Assembly: GCA_964390805.1 (NCBI GenBank)
Contig: CAYMKL010000113.1
Coordinates: forward strand, 1 to 22,056
Direction of reading: 5' to 3'
DNA: 22,056 bases
DNA from: CAYMKL01 sp964390805
GTDB lineage: Bacteria; Chloroflexota; Anaerolineae; VGOG01
The notes under the pieces were generated by a model. That model made no database searches, was not told the origin of the DNA, and saw nothing but the letters and a program-made list of their open reading frames with translations. The stretch's first letter is position 1. Each line of letters starts with the position of its first letter. Shown piece by piece: positions 1-6,378 of the stretch. The position numbers were made by a program, and so were the translations under genes.

Positions 1-11
1 TCCCATATCTG

Positions 12-602
12 TCAAGTTGGTAAAGATCTTCCCACGAAAGTAGGCTTGAGCGTCTGTGTATTGGTGAAGTAGTAGCCGTTGCTGATCCACCTCAAGGTGA
101 ATTCCTGTTGTGATGCCTCGTCCGAGGGCCAACAGCGCGGAGTAATCCCGAACACGCCTGGCTGGGCGGGAATGGTCAGGTCTTCCATGGGCGAGACACC
201 TTCTCCCCAGAATGTAATGGTTGTTTCGGTAAAACTCCTCTGGAGATCAAGCTGGGGGACGTCGGACCAGATAGCACTGTTGGTATCGTGCAACAGGATG
301 TGCACAGCAATCGGATGTTGCCAATACCTTGCGTTGCTGAGATCAAAGTGGAAGTAATACGGGTCTATCCCGTGTGTAGGATCCGAGACCTCAGGACAAC
401 AGTAGCTGAAGTCGTTGGAGTTGGAGGTATCACTCGAGTCCTCTGCTCTCTCGTGCGTCTTGCTGCAATGCGTGTCTTCACTACCAGAGCTCTCCCCCGC
501 GGTGATGAATTGATGCCTTTCTCTGGCCTCACTCATACTCACTATGGCCAACAGTACTAGTGGGAGCAAGATCACTATCTCTAGAACCCGTTTTGTCTTC
601 AT
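12..602 (-). CDS. Hypothetical exported protein
   Basis: This is a 196-residue protein of unknown function. The N-terminus has Lys/Arg residues, a hydrophobic stretch at about residues 8-22 and a plausible signal-peptidase site after Ser-Glu-Ala near residue 26, so it is probably secreted. Residues 35-65 are rich in Ser, Asp and Glu (a likely disordered linker), followed by a paired Cys-Cys near residue 68 and a more ordered half rich in aromatic residues and beta-type sequence. I recognise no family. Its ATG overlaps the stop codon of the upstream peptidase gene as ATGA, so the two are very likely translated from one mRNA; the overlap also fixes the start. A GGGAAG sequence lies just before the ATG. 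The link with the peptidase suggests a related extracytoplasmic role, but that is inference. Confidence 0.7.
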   Translation of the reverse strand: MKTKRVLEIVILLPLVLLAIVSMSEARERHQFITAGESSGSEDTHCSKTHERAEDSSDTSNSNDFSYCCPEVSDPTHGIDPYYFHFDLSNARYWQHPIAVHILLHDTNSAIWSDVPQLDLQRSFTETTITFWGEGVSPMEDLTIPAQPGVFGITPRCWPSDEASQQEFTLRWISNGYYFTNTQTLKPTFVGRSLPT

Positions 603-2005
603 CTTCCCTGTTGCCTTGCTTGTTCATAAAACGCATCGAGTCGGTCTCTGTACTCTTGTTCTTCTCGGTATTCGGGGCTGTCGAGCAGCTCCAGGACGGT
701 TTTCTCATCCCTGCGGGTTACGGGCCAGGTTTCTTCACTGGCCACTCGCAGGGACAGGCGGGCAGCCAGGGTCGAGGCTTCGCGCAGACTGGTCAGGTCT
801 ACCTTGTCCACTGTGTCGTGCTGGGTGTGACCATAGCCGCGGCCGGCCAGCGATCTTTCTGCCGACTGCATGCCGCCGGTGGGTACACCAGCCATGAAGA
901 ATGGGAAATGGTCAGAATAGGCAGTGACCGACTGCCCGACCGCAAATCCGAGCGCCATCTCTTCGCCCCAGCCCTCGAAACAGGATGCCAAGTCGGGCCA
1001 TTCATTCAACACGATGTCCCGATTGTTGGTCTCGGTTCCGGCGCTGTCCATGTTCAAGTAGAAGCGGATGTTGGATAGTTCGTCGGCGTGAGTCTTGACG
1101 TATTCTCTGGAGCCGTACAGGCCGATCTCTTCAATGCCCCACAAGGCGAAGCGAACGGTGCAGGGGAGAGTGGGGGCATATGCAGCCAATACGCGGGCTG
1201 CCTCCAACACCGATACTGCGCCGGAAGCTGGATCTCCTGCGCCTTGGGAGATGTCGTGGCCATCATAGTGGCAGCCCAGCATCACGAGGTCTGGAGATTG
1301 CCGACCGGGCAAGTCCCCTATGATGTTCCACGAGGTCGTGGGCTGGCAATGGTCGGTGGTGGTCAGGCGGATTCTTACTTCCCCCTTGCGTTTCAAAAGC
1401 CGTTGGATAAAGGCGCCATCTTCTTTGCATAAGGAAATGCCAGGGATGAGGCCTGGTCCATCGTGACCAATGTCCCCCGTGGCCGGACCATAAGCGGGGT
1501 AGTGGTTGACAAAGATGAAGCCAATCGCACCAGCCATGAGGCTGCGCCCGTACTTCTCGCTCCGATGAATCCACCTTTTTGATCCTTTGGGATTGACGAC
1601 ACTGGTGGTCATGACGATCTTGCCCTTGATTTCGTCAGCCCGCCGCTCAAGGTCCTTGGGTGCGCCGGCCTCCATGTCAATGATCATGCCTTCCAGATCA
1701 GCCGGGGGAGAATAGGGAAGGCTGATACAGGAGATGACTTTCTGGACGGGGCTGATGATTTCCAGCTTGGCCTCTCCTCTGGTCCAGCCGGTGTATTCGA
1801 CCGGTTCCAGGTGGACATTGCTCAGGCCGTATTCTTCCATTTTCGCCTTGAAGAACTCCGCGGCCTGGCGCTCACCCTCGGTGCCACCGAACCTGGAGCC
1901 AAACTCATCGCATAGGATAATCAGGTTGTCCATAGCTTCGGTGCTGGTGTAGATATCGCCGACGATTTGCTGGTCTATGGATAGAAATGGGTTTTGGTGT
2001 GACAT
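599..2005 (-). CDS. M28 family zinc metallopeptidase (aminopeptidase)
   Basis: This 468-residue protein is a di-zinc peptidase of family M28, which normally removes N-terminal residues from peptides. The expected metal and catalytic residues are visible: His246-x-Asp248, bridging Asp258 in GAGDPASGA (family consensus DNASG, so Asn is replaced by Pro), the catalytic Glu292/Glu293 pair, Asp320 in NMDSAG and His393 in GHTQHDT. Residues about 75-225 form the usual inserted region, probably a PA-like domain. No signal peptide is seen, so the enzyme should be cytoplasmic, in contrast to its exported neighbour. A longer reading frame reaches 2041, but AGGAGAG lies seven bases before the ATG at 2005, so I start there. 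The stop overlaps the next gene by ATGA. Substrate specificity cannot be told from sequence. Confidence 0.9.
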   Translation of the reverse strand: MSHQNPFLSIDQQIVGDIYTSTEAMDNLIILCDEFGSRFGGTEGERQAAEFFKAKMEEYGLSNVHLEPVEYTGWTRGEAKLEIISPVQKVISCISLPYSPPADLEGMIIDMEAGAPKDLERRADEIKGKIVMTTSVVNPKGSKRWIHRSEKYGRSLMAGAIGFIFVNHYPAYGPATGDIGHDGPGLIPGISLCKEDGAFIQRLLKRKGEVRIRLTTTDHCQPTTSWNIIGDLPGRQSPDLVMLGCHYDGHDISQGAGDPASGAVSVLEAARVLAAYAPTLPCTVRFALWGIEEIGLYGSREYVKTHADELSNIRFYLNMDSAGTETNNRDIVLNEWPDLASCFEGWGEEMALGFAVGQSVTAYSDHFPFFMAGVPTGGMQSAERSLAGRGYGHTQHDTVDKVDLTSLREASTLAARLSLRVASEETWPVTRRDEKTVLELLDSPEYREEQEYRDRLDAFYEQARQQGR

Positions 2006-2149
2006 AATCTCTCCTTCCTGACCCGGCCAGCAGACAGCCACGACGCCCCGCCTCGCCTGTCCTGCTTAGCCCCAGGCTCAGGGAACGCAGGTCGTCGCCA
2101 GCTGGCCAGTGGGCCACTACACTGGTGTGAGCTTAGCTAAGATGGTTAT

Positions 2150-2309
2150 TTAGGGCTGGAGAAATACACCCTCGATCCGCCTGAAGATGTCGTGGATCTC
2201 GCCCCGGCGGATTTCGTCGTCGGGCTTGACGTGGTAGAAGATGCCGTTCAGGGCCTCAAAGACCTCCTGGCTTGAATAGTTCTGTTTGTGTCAGTTGGGT
2301 ATCGGACAT
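2150..2309 (-). pseudogene. Disrupted small gene, frameshifted
   Basis: On the minus strand an ATG at 2309 has a good GGGGAGG site six bases upstream, but its frame ends after 17 codons. One base over, an open frame of about 42 codons continues to a TAA at 2150-2152 and reads like real protein (it contains EVFEALNGIFYHVKP and then a charged helix), yet it has no start codon and is closed upstream by TGA. A single-base indel would join the two into a protein of about 53 residues. This is either a decayed gene or a sequencing error. I do not recognise the family. The remainder of 2006-2340 shows no other convincing feature. Confidence 0.4.
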
Positions 2310-2340
2310 CGCATCCTCCCCAATACGCACTTCTTGGAGA

Positions 2341-2434
2341 CCAATAAAGCCGCCCCCGACTTGCCCAGGAAGCGGCTTTGTGCTACAATTCTCCTTGCCT
2401 TCTCCTGGGCCGTTCAAGAGTAGATGTTGGGATT
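2341..2434. repeat. 94-bp direct repeat, left copy
   Basis: This copy and 2921-3014 have equal length and share an identical core of 49 bases (2347-2395 and 2926-2974), followed by a diverged half that ends in TGTTGGGATT in both. The core contains the inverted repeat AAGCCGC/GCGGCTT. On the minus strand this hairpin runs into a T-rich stretch and could terminate the DUF5679 transcript. On the plus strand it holds a promoter-like sequence. The pair brackets the DUF5679 gene. Confidence 0.8.
2361..2389 (+). promoter_or_regulatory. Sigma70-like promoter in left repeat copy
   Basis: TTGCCC at 2361-2366 and TACAAT at 2384-2389 are separated by 17 bases, with TG one base before the -10 hexamer (extended -10). 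Transcription would start near 2396 and run toward, and antisense to, the DUF5679 gene. Confidence 0.45.
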
Positions 2435-2465
2435 ATCGGTAGAGTGACCAATCACTGCTTTCTCT
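2396..2465 (+). ncRNA. Candidate small RNA, left paralogue
   Basis: This is the predicted transcript from the promoter at 2361-2389. It shares TCCTGGGCC and TGTTGGGATT with the right candidate. After GGGATT it can form GATT/AATC plus GGT/ACC pairs, and alternatively an AGTGA-ccaa-TCACT hairpin at 2443-2456, followed by a pyrimidine-rich run. Its end overlaps the 3' end of the DUF5679 gene in antisense. The ends are estimates from promoter and hairpin positions only. Confidence 0.25.
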
Positions 2466-2784
2466 TCTTCTTCCCCTTCTTCTTGCCCCTTTCCTTTTCC
2501 TTCTTCTTTCCCTTTTCCTTCTTCTTTCCCTTTCCCTTCTTCTTCCCCTTCCCCTTCTTCCCCTTCCCCTTCTTCTTCCCGGGCACCTCAACAGTCTGAG
2601 TCATGGCAGTTCCCAGACCTTCCTCCGCATACGCAACACTCTTCGAGAGGAACCGTGTCACTGTCGCTCCGCACTCCGGACACGGTCCCCTCGCCATCGG
2701 CTGACCCTTCGATGTCTCTCCGACGGTACCTTCGTTGATCATCCGCTTCTCACGACACTTGAGGCAATAGCCCTCGAACTCCAT
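2452..2784 (-). CDS. DUF5679 zinc-ribbon protein with Lys/Gly-rich tail
   Basis: This 110-residue protein starts with a DUF5679-type zinc ribbon. CxxC at residues 7-10 is followed by a basic segment with GRP/GQP-like spacing (KGQPMARG) and a second CxxC at about residues 35-38, matching small proteins common in Chloroflexota. From about residue 70 to the end it is almost only Lys and Gly with some Glu and Arg, about 40 residues, a tail likely to bind nucleic acid. The start at 2784 is chosen because AGGAG lies seven bases upstream; a longer frame to 2901 has no such support. The gene lies between two direct repeats and is alone in its orientation. DUF5679 has no established function; RNA or DNA binding is inference from the ribbon and tail. 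Confidence 0.75.
   Translation of the reverse strand: MEFEGYCLKCREKRMINEGTVGETSKGQPMARGPCPECGATVTRFLSKSVAYAEEGLGTAMTQTVEVPGKKKGKGKKGKGKKKGKGKKKEKGKKKEKERGKKKGKKKRKQ
2458..2580. other. Homopyrimidine/homopurine tract
   Basis: On the plus strand 123 bases are all C or T except one G at 2485. The last 95 bases (2486-2580) are uninterrupted. The tract encodes the Lys/Gly/Glu tail of the DUF5679 protein on the other strand (AAG, AAA, GGG, GGA, GAG codons). Tracts of this kind can form triplex DNA and are prone to length change by slippage. Confidence 0.9.
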
Positions 2785-2920
2785 GTGGATCTCCTTTCCC
2801 TTTCTTCTATGACAGATACCCTTGCTGGCTTCGAGCTGATTCGCTGTCTTCGTCAGAGCCGCCATTGCGACAGGACTGCCAGTCGCTCGACAGCCCCCCA
2901 CAGGTTCCGTCCTGCGGAAA

Positions 2921-3014
2921 CCAACAAGCCGCCCCCGACTTGCCCAGGAAGCGGCTTTGTGCTACAATTCTCCTAGCTTACCTCCTGGGCCATTCAGGAC
3001 GAGGTGTTGGGATT
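2921..3014. repeat. 94-bp direct repeat, right copy
   Basis: This is the partner of 2341-2434, offset by exactly 580 bases. It shares the 49-base identical core. Within it GCCCAGGA (2942-2949) and TCCTGGGC (2983-2990) form a second inverted repeat. It lies upstream of the DUF5679 gene and ends inside the terminator hairpin at 3009-3044. The 2785-3196 interval between genes holds this copy, the terminator and the promoter of the next operon; nothing else was seen. Confidence 0.8.
2940..2968 (+). promoter_or_regulatory. Sigma70-like promoter in right repeat copy
   Basis: TTGCCC at 2940-2945, a 17-base spacer, and TACAAT at 2963-2968 with an extended -10 TG. The expected start is near 2975, about 70 bases before a strong terminator. 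Confidence 0.5.
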
Positions 3015-3044
3015 GCCAGAGCGGCTACTCTGTAATCCCTTTTT
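2975..3044 (+). ncRNA. Candidate small RNA, about 70 nt
   Basis: A promoter-like sequence (2940-2968) and an intrinsic terminator (3009-3044) bound a stretch with no reading frame of note, which is the expected anatomy of a small RNA gene. The body contains TCCTGGGCC and TGTTGGGATT, both shared with the left paralogue at 2396-2465. No known RNA family is recognised. The ends are inferred from the promoter and terminator, so the call depends on transcription data. Confidence 0.4.
3009..3044 (+). terminator. Intrinsic terminator
   Basis: GGGATT (3009-3014) pairs with AATCCC (3034-3039), and inner CAGAG (3017-3021) pairs with CTCTG (3028-3032), leaving a six-base loop. Five T residues follow. 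It insulates the ttuB/ttuA promoter from upstream transcription and would end the candidate small RNA. Confidence 0.7.
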
Positions 3045-3112
3045 GTTTGGCTGCTGAGCATAGTATAGCAGACTTCGCCTACTTTGGCAACAGCAAAAGA
3101 TCTCCTGTGCGT

Positions 3113-3141
3113 TTGACGCGGGGGGCTTTTTAGAATATACT
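3113..3141 (+). promoter_or_regulatory. Sigma70-like promoter for the tRNA-modification operon
   Basis: TTGACG (3113-3118) and TATACT (3136-3141) with a 17-base spacer, about 55 bases before the sulfur-carrier start codon. The spacer contains a GGGGGGC/TTTTT stretch. Confidence 0.65.
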
Positions 3142-3196
3142 ATCAGATGTTGAGATAGAATGGCGGGCAGATTTCGCAGTTGACAGGGAGTGGACT

Positions 3197-3388
3197 ATGG
3201 TCAAGGTGATGTTCCGAGACAAGGAGTGGGAAGTGCGGGCTGGGATGACGGTGCGAGATGCCATCCTGAAAGTGGGGTTAGATACTCAGGCTGTCCTGGC
3301 CGTTCGCGATGGCAAGCTGATCAACGAAGCCACCATCCTGAGCGATGGGGACGTGATCAGGTTGGTGGCGGTGATATCAGGTGGATAG
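3197..3388 (+). CDS. Ubiquitin-like sulfur carrier (ThiS/MoaD/TtuB type)
   Basis: This 63-residue beta-grasp protein ends in Val-Ile-Ser-Gly-Gly. The terminal Gly-Gly is the site that becomes adenylated and then thiocarboxylated in ThiS, MoaD and TtuB carriers. Length and the pattern of hydrophobic strands, with the GDVIRLVAVISGG end, fit the family. Only 22 bases separate its stop from the likely start of a TtuA-type thiolase, which in Thermus uses TtuB as sulfur donor, so a TtuB-like role is the best guess; ThiS or MoaD roles are not excluded, but no thiamine or molybdopterin gene is near. An AGGGAG sequence lies before the ATG. An activating E1-like enzyme must be encoded elsewhere. Confidence 0.8.
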   Translation: MVKVMFRDKEWEVRAGMTVRDAILKVGLDTQAVLAVRDGKLINEATILSDGDVIRLVAVISGG

Positions 3389-3410
3389 GTCCGGTTCCCG
3401 AGGTGTGTTC

Positions 3411-4340
3411 ATGAGGTGCAAGAAGTGTGGCGGCGTGGCGGTGATCAACATGCGTCACCACCGGTTGGCGCTGTGCGCTGATCATTTTGCTGAGTGGTTC
3501 ATGAGCTACACGCAACGCGCCATCGAGAAGTACCGCATGTTCGGCCGCGACGACCAACTGCTGGTGGCCGTTTCCGGCGGCAAGGATAGCCTGGCGCTGT
3601 GGGACGTGTTGTCGCAGTTGGGCTATCGCGCCGACGGGATGTACATCGGCCTGGGGATCGGCGGCGACGATGGCTACTCGGCGGCGTCCCAGCTCAAGGC
3701 GGAGGCCTTCGCCGAGGCGCGCGGCCTGACGCTACAGGTGGTGGACGTCAAGCAGACCTATGGCGAGAGCGTCCCGGAGCTGGCGCAGACGACGCGCCGT
3801 GGGCGCAAGCCCTGCGCGCTCTGTGGGCTGGTGAAGCGCCACATCATGAACCGCGTGGCCTACGAGGGCGGCTACGATGCCATCGCCACGGGCCACAACC
3901 TGGACGACGAGGCCGCAGTCCTGATGCAGAACACCCTCCGCTGGCAGACGGGCTATCTGGCTCGCCAGTCTCCCGTCCTTCCCTCCACCCATCCCCGGCT
4001 GGCCCGCAAGGTCAAGCCCTTCGTGCGCCTCTACGAGCGGGAGACAGCAGCCTACGCCATCGTGCGGGGCATTGACTACATCTACGACGAGTGCCCCCAT
4101 GCCGTGGGCTCCACGACCATCTTTTACAAAGAACTCCTGAACCAATTGGAGAGCCGCTCGCTGGGGGCCAAGCTGGGCTTCTACCTCAGCTTCCTGCAAG
4201 TGAAAAAGGAGGGACTGCTCTCGGTGCAAGAGAAAGCATTGGAGCTGAAAGAGTGCCAGAGGTGCGGCCAGCCGACCTCAGCGCCGGAGCTTTGTGCGTT
4301 TTGCCGGCTGTGGGAGCAGCGGATGGATAACCATGGCTGA
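3411..4340 (+). CDS. ttuA: TtuA/TtcA/Ncs6-family tRNA 2-thiolation enzyme
   Basis: This 309-residue PP-loop ATP pyrophosphatase adenylates a tRNA uridine (or cytidine) and replaces oxygen with sulfur. An N-terminal zinc finger (Cys3, Cys6, Cys22, His25) is followed by the PP-loop SGGKDS at 55-60, the CALC pair Cys135/Cys138 and Cys228, which in TtuA hold a [4Fe-4S] cluster, ATGHNLDDEA at 159-168, and a C-terminal zinc finger (Cys282, Cys285, Cys295, Cys298). The two zinc fingers are typical of TtuA and Ncs6 rather than TtcA. Start choice: the frame opens at 3381, overlapping the carrier gene, but GAGGTG before 3411 and the usual N-terminus with the first CxxC near residue 3 favour 3411. In Thermus the product is 5-methyl-2-thiouridine-54. 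It overlaps the next gene by eight bases. Confidence 0.88.
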   Translation: MRCKKCGGVAVINMRHHRLALCADHFAEWFMSYTQRAIEKYRMFGRDDQLLVAVSGGKDSLALWDVLSQLGYRADGMYIGLGIGGDDGYSAASQLKAEAFAEARGLTLQVVDVKQTYGESVPELAQTTRRGRKPCALCGLVKRHIMNRVAYEGGYDAIATGHNLDDEAAVLMQNTLRWQTGYLARQSPVLPSTHPRLARKVKPFVRLYERETAAYAIVRGIDYIYDECPHAVGSTTIFYKELLNQLESRSLGAKLGFYLSFLQVKKEGLLSVQEKALELKECQRCGQPTSAPELCAFCRLWEQRMDNHG

Positions 4341-4968
4341 CAGAAGAGGGCTCAATCACGTCATCATCGTCACCTCAGCCTACATCGCGGCCCAGATGCT
4401 GGCCGACGTGGCCAGCCTCAAGATCGCTGTCGTGGGCGGGTTCTCCATTGATGCGGGCACTTTCGTCTATCCGCTCACCTTCACCCTGCGCGACCTGGTG
4501 CACAAGATCGTTGGCGCGGCCGGAGCACGGCTGCTGATCATCACCGCTGCGGTGATCAACCTGGTCATGGCCCTCTTCTTTGCCTTTACCGCCGCGCTGC
4601 CGCCCGACCCCTCCTGGCCGCTTCAAGATGCCTACGCCGCGGTGCTGACGCCCGTTTGGCGCATCGTCATCGCCAGCATCCTGGCCGAGGTGATCGCCGA
4701 GTTGGTTGACACCGAGGTCTATCGGCTGTGGGTGGAGCGAGTGACTCGGCGCTATCAATGGGCGCGGGTGCTTATCAGTAACTCGGTCAGTGTGCCACTC
4801 GATAGCCTGGCCTTTTGCTGGCTGGCCTTTGGCGGAGTGCTCCCCAATGCCGTGGTGTGGAGCATCGTCATCTCTAACGTGTTGGTGAAGGGGGCGACCA
4901 CATTGATCAGTCTGCCGGCGATTTACCTCGTTCCCGAAGCCGACCGGGGCGGGGACGCTCCGCTGTAA
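4333..4968 (+). CDS. VUT family queuosine-precursor transporter (YhhQ type)
   Basis: This 211-residue membrane protein has about six hydrophobic segments (near residues 10-30, 38-55, 65-90, 105-130, 145-170 and 180-200). The early AGTFVYPLTFTLRDLVHKIVG segment and the later AEVIAELVDTEVYRLW segment, with conserved acidic residues in the membrane, are hallmarks of the VUT/YhhQ family that imports queuosine precursors (preQ0/preQ1). The ATG at 4333 overlaps the end of ttuA, giving probable translational coupling; an upstream in-frame ATG at 4294 lies deep in ttuA and is unlikely. Together with ttuA this makes a small tRNA-modification operon. The substrate is family-level knowledge, not visible here. 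Confidence 0.82.
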   Translation: MADRRGLNHVIIVTSAYIAAQMLADVASLKIAVVGGFSIDAGTFVYPLTFTLRDLVHKIVGAAGARLLIITAAVINLVMALFFAFTAALPPDPSWPLQDAYAAVLTPVWRIVIASILAEVIAELVDTEVYRLWVERVTRRYQWARVLISNSVSVPLDSLAFCWLAFGGVLPNAVVWSIVISNVLVKGATTLISLPAIYLVPEADRGGDAPL

Positions 4969-4996
4969 CAATACGAGCGTCGTTACTACTCAGGCT

Positions 4997-5110
4997 GGCG
5001 GTTGAAACCGCGCCTGGAGAGCTAAAGCTGACTGTCCACCTACGTGGACAGCGACGTCCACGCAGGTGGACGCCCGGCTGAAAGCCCTGGAGAGGCGATT
5101 TCAATCGCGG
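4997..5110. repeat. Palindromic repeat, GCGGTTGAAACCGC family, copy 1
   Basis: The element begins with the hairpin GCGGTTGAAACCGC and ends with GCGATTTCAATCGC, which is nearly its reverse complement. Between them lie two hairpins with GTCCAC/GTGGAC stems (5034-5049 and 5056-5071) that can also pair with each other, followed by GGCTGAAAGCC. A second copy at 14388-14508 keeps this order of parts while the sequence between them differs. This looks like a non-autonomous palindromic (MITE- or REP-like) element. It fills most of the 191 bases between the transporter and era. Confidence 0.8.
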
Positions 5111-5159
5111 CACAGGGTAGCCTGAGCAGTCACCGAGCGTCAAAGATTGAGAGGTAAAG

Positions 5160-6116
5160 ATGAACAATGATGCACAAGCGACTCCCGCCCTGATCGTGAA
5201 CGACGAGTTGCCGCCCGGTCATCGCTCCGGGTTCGTGGCGGTCATCGGCAAGCCCAACGTGGGCAAATCCACCCTCATCAACGCCTGGCTGGGGCAAAAG
5301 ATCGCCATCGTCTCCCCCAAGCCGCAGACGACGCGCAACCGCCTGCGCGGCATCCTGACGCGGCCCGACGCCCAGATTGTCTTCGTGGACACGCCCGGCA
5401 TCCATCAGCCCCGCCACAAGCTGGGCGAGTTCATGGTGGAGACGGCTACCAAGAGCATCCCCGACGCCGACGTGATTCTGTTCATGGTTGACGTTTCAGA
5501 GATGCCCACGGCGGAGGACGAGCAGATCGCTCAACTGATCGAGAAGCAGGGTCAGTCGCCCGTTGTGCTGGTTCTCAACAAGGCCGACCTCTTGCCTCCT
5601 GAGAAAGTTCAACTCCGCAGCAATGCCTACTTTGAGCTGGTAAAACACGATGAGTGGATGATGATCTCCGCCACCCGAGGCGACAACCGCGGCAAGCTGT
5701 TGGACATGGTTGTGGCCTGCCTGCCCGAGGGCCCTCGCTACTTCCCTTCCGACCAACTCACCGATCAGACCATGCGTTTCATCGCGGCCGAGCTCATCCG
5801 CGAGCAGGTGCTCCGGTTTCTCCATCAAGAGGTGCCCCATTCTGTGGCAGTGGTCGTGGAGGAGTGGAAGCAGCGGCAGGAGGACCTGACCTACGTCGGG
5901 GCCAACATCTTCGTGGAGAAGGATTCCCAAAAGGGCATCATCATTGGCCGCGGGGGCGGCATGCTGAAGCGCATCGGGCGGGCGGCTCGAGAGGAGATCG
6001 TGCAGTTGGTGGGCAATCGGGTGTACCTGGAGTTGTGGGTCAAGGTGCGGGCGAAGTGGCGGCGGGATGAGCAGGAATTGAGGCGGCTGGGGTACGCGCT
6101 ACCCCGCAAGAAATGA
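5160..6116 (+). CDS. era: GTPase Era (16S rRNA / 30S assembly)
   Basis: This 318-residue protein is a ribosome-assembly GTPase that binds the 3' end of 16S rRNA. G1 GKPNVGKS at residues 30-37, the threonine pair of G2 near 57-58, G3 DTPG at 77-80, G4 NKAD at 140-143 and G5 SAT at 170-172 are all present. The C-terminal KH domain shows KGIIIGRGGGMLKRIG at about 255-275. Length is slightly above the usual 300 because of about 20 extra N-terminal residues. GAGAGG lies before the ATG. It follows a palindromic repeat, so it may be part of the upstream operon or have its own unseen promoter. Confidence 0.96.
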   Translation: MNNDAQATPALIVNDELPPGHRSGFVAVIGKPNVGKSTLINAWLGQKIAIVSPKPQTTRNRLRGILTRPDAQIVFVDTPGIHQPRHKLGEFMVETATKSIPDADVILFMVDVSEMPTAEDEQIAQLIEKQGQSPVVLVLNKADLLPPEKVQLRSNAYFELVKHDEWMMISATRGDNRGKLLDMVVACLPEGPRYFPSDQLTDQTMRFIAAELIREQVLRFLHQEVPHSVAVVVEEWKQRQEDLTYVGANIFVEKDSQKGIIIGRGGGMLKRIGRAAREEIVQLVGNRVYLELWVKVRAKWRRDEQELRRLGYALPRKK

Positions 6117-6120
6117 GTTT

Positions 6121-6149
6121 TTGACAGGGCGATAAGTCAGTGTTATAAT
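6121..6149 (+). promoter_or_regulatory. Perfect-consensus sigma70 promoter for the liv operon
   Basis: TTGACA (6121-6126), a 17-base spacer, and TATAAT (6144-6149). This is a full match to the housekeeping consensus, five bases after the era stop codon. It predicts a leader of about 220 bases before livK. Confidence 0.8.
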
Positions 6150-6193
6150 GTACACTGCACAAAGCGCTTGGATCTCCCGCGGAGACAATGAGG

Positions 6194-6279
6194 CAACGAG
6201 GTAGGAGGTGGCGAGTCAATGAGGTAACGGCTGTCCAGTTGGCGTGTTACTCTTTGACTCGTTACTCATCACCTCGTTG
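6194..6279. repeat. Long imperfect palindrome, CAACGAGGT/GAGTCA family
   Basis: The left arm 6194-6228 and the right arm 6246-6279 are imperfect inverted copies built from the words CAACGAGGT, CGAGTCAA and GAGTAAC, with a 17-base loop. It sits in the leader of livK, between promoter and start codon, and would fold into a long hairpin in the mRNA. The rest of 6117-6378 shows nothing else. Confidence 0.7.
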
Positions 6280-6378
6280 TTCATTCCCATAGGAAGGGGG
6301 TGGGGATATCGGACTGATTCTGCCGTTTGTTCACCGTTTGTTAATTGCCCACTGCTAGATACTCAGAGGAGGAAGGAA

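Noticed and set aside
2378..2599. 73-codon plus-strand frame rich in Phe and Pro
   Set aside because: It is the complement of the Lys/Gly-rich tail tract of the DUF5679 gene; a run of Phe, Ser and Pro from a pyrimidine tract is not credible protein.
4375..4971. Open frame of 198 codons opposite the YhhQ-type transporter
   Set aside because: Rich in His, Gln, Asp and Gly as expected from the reverse of a membrane protein gene; no motifs.
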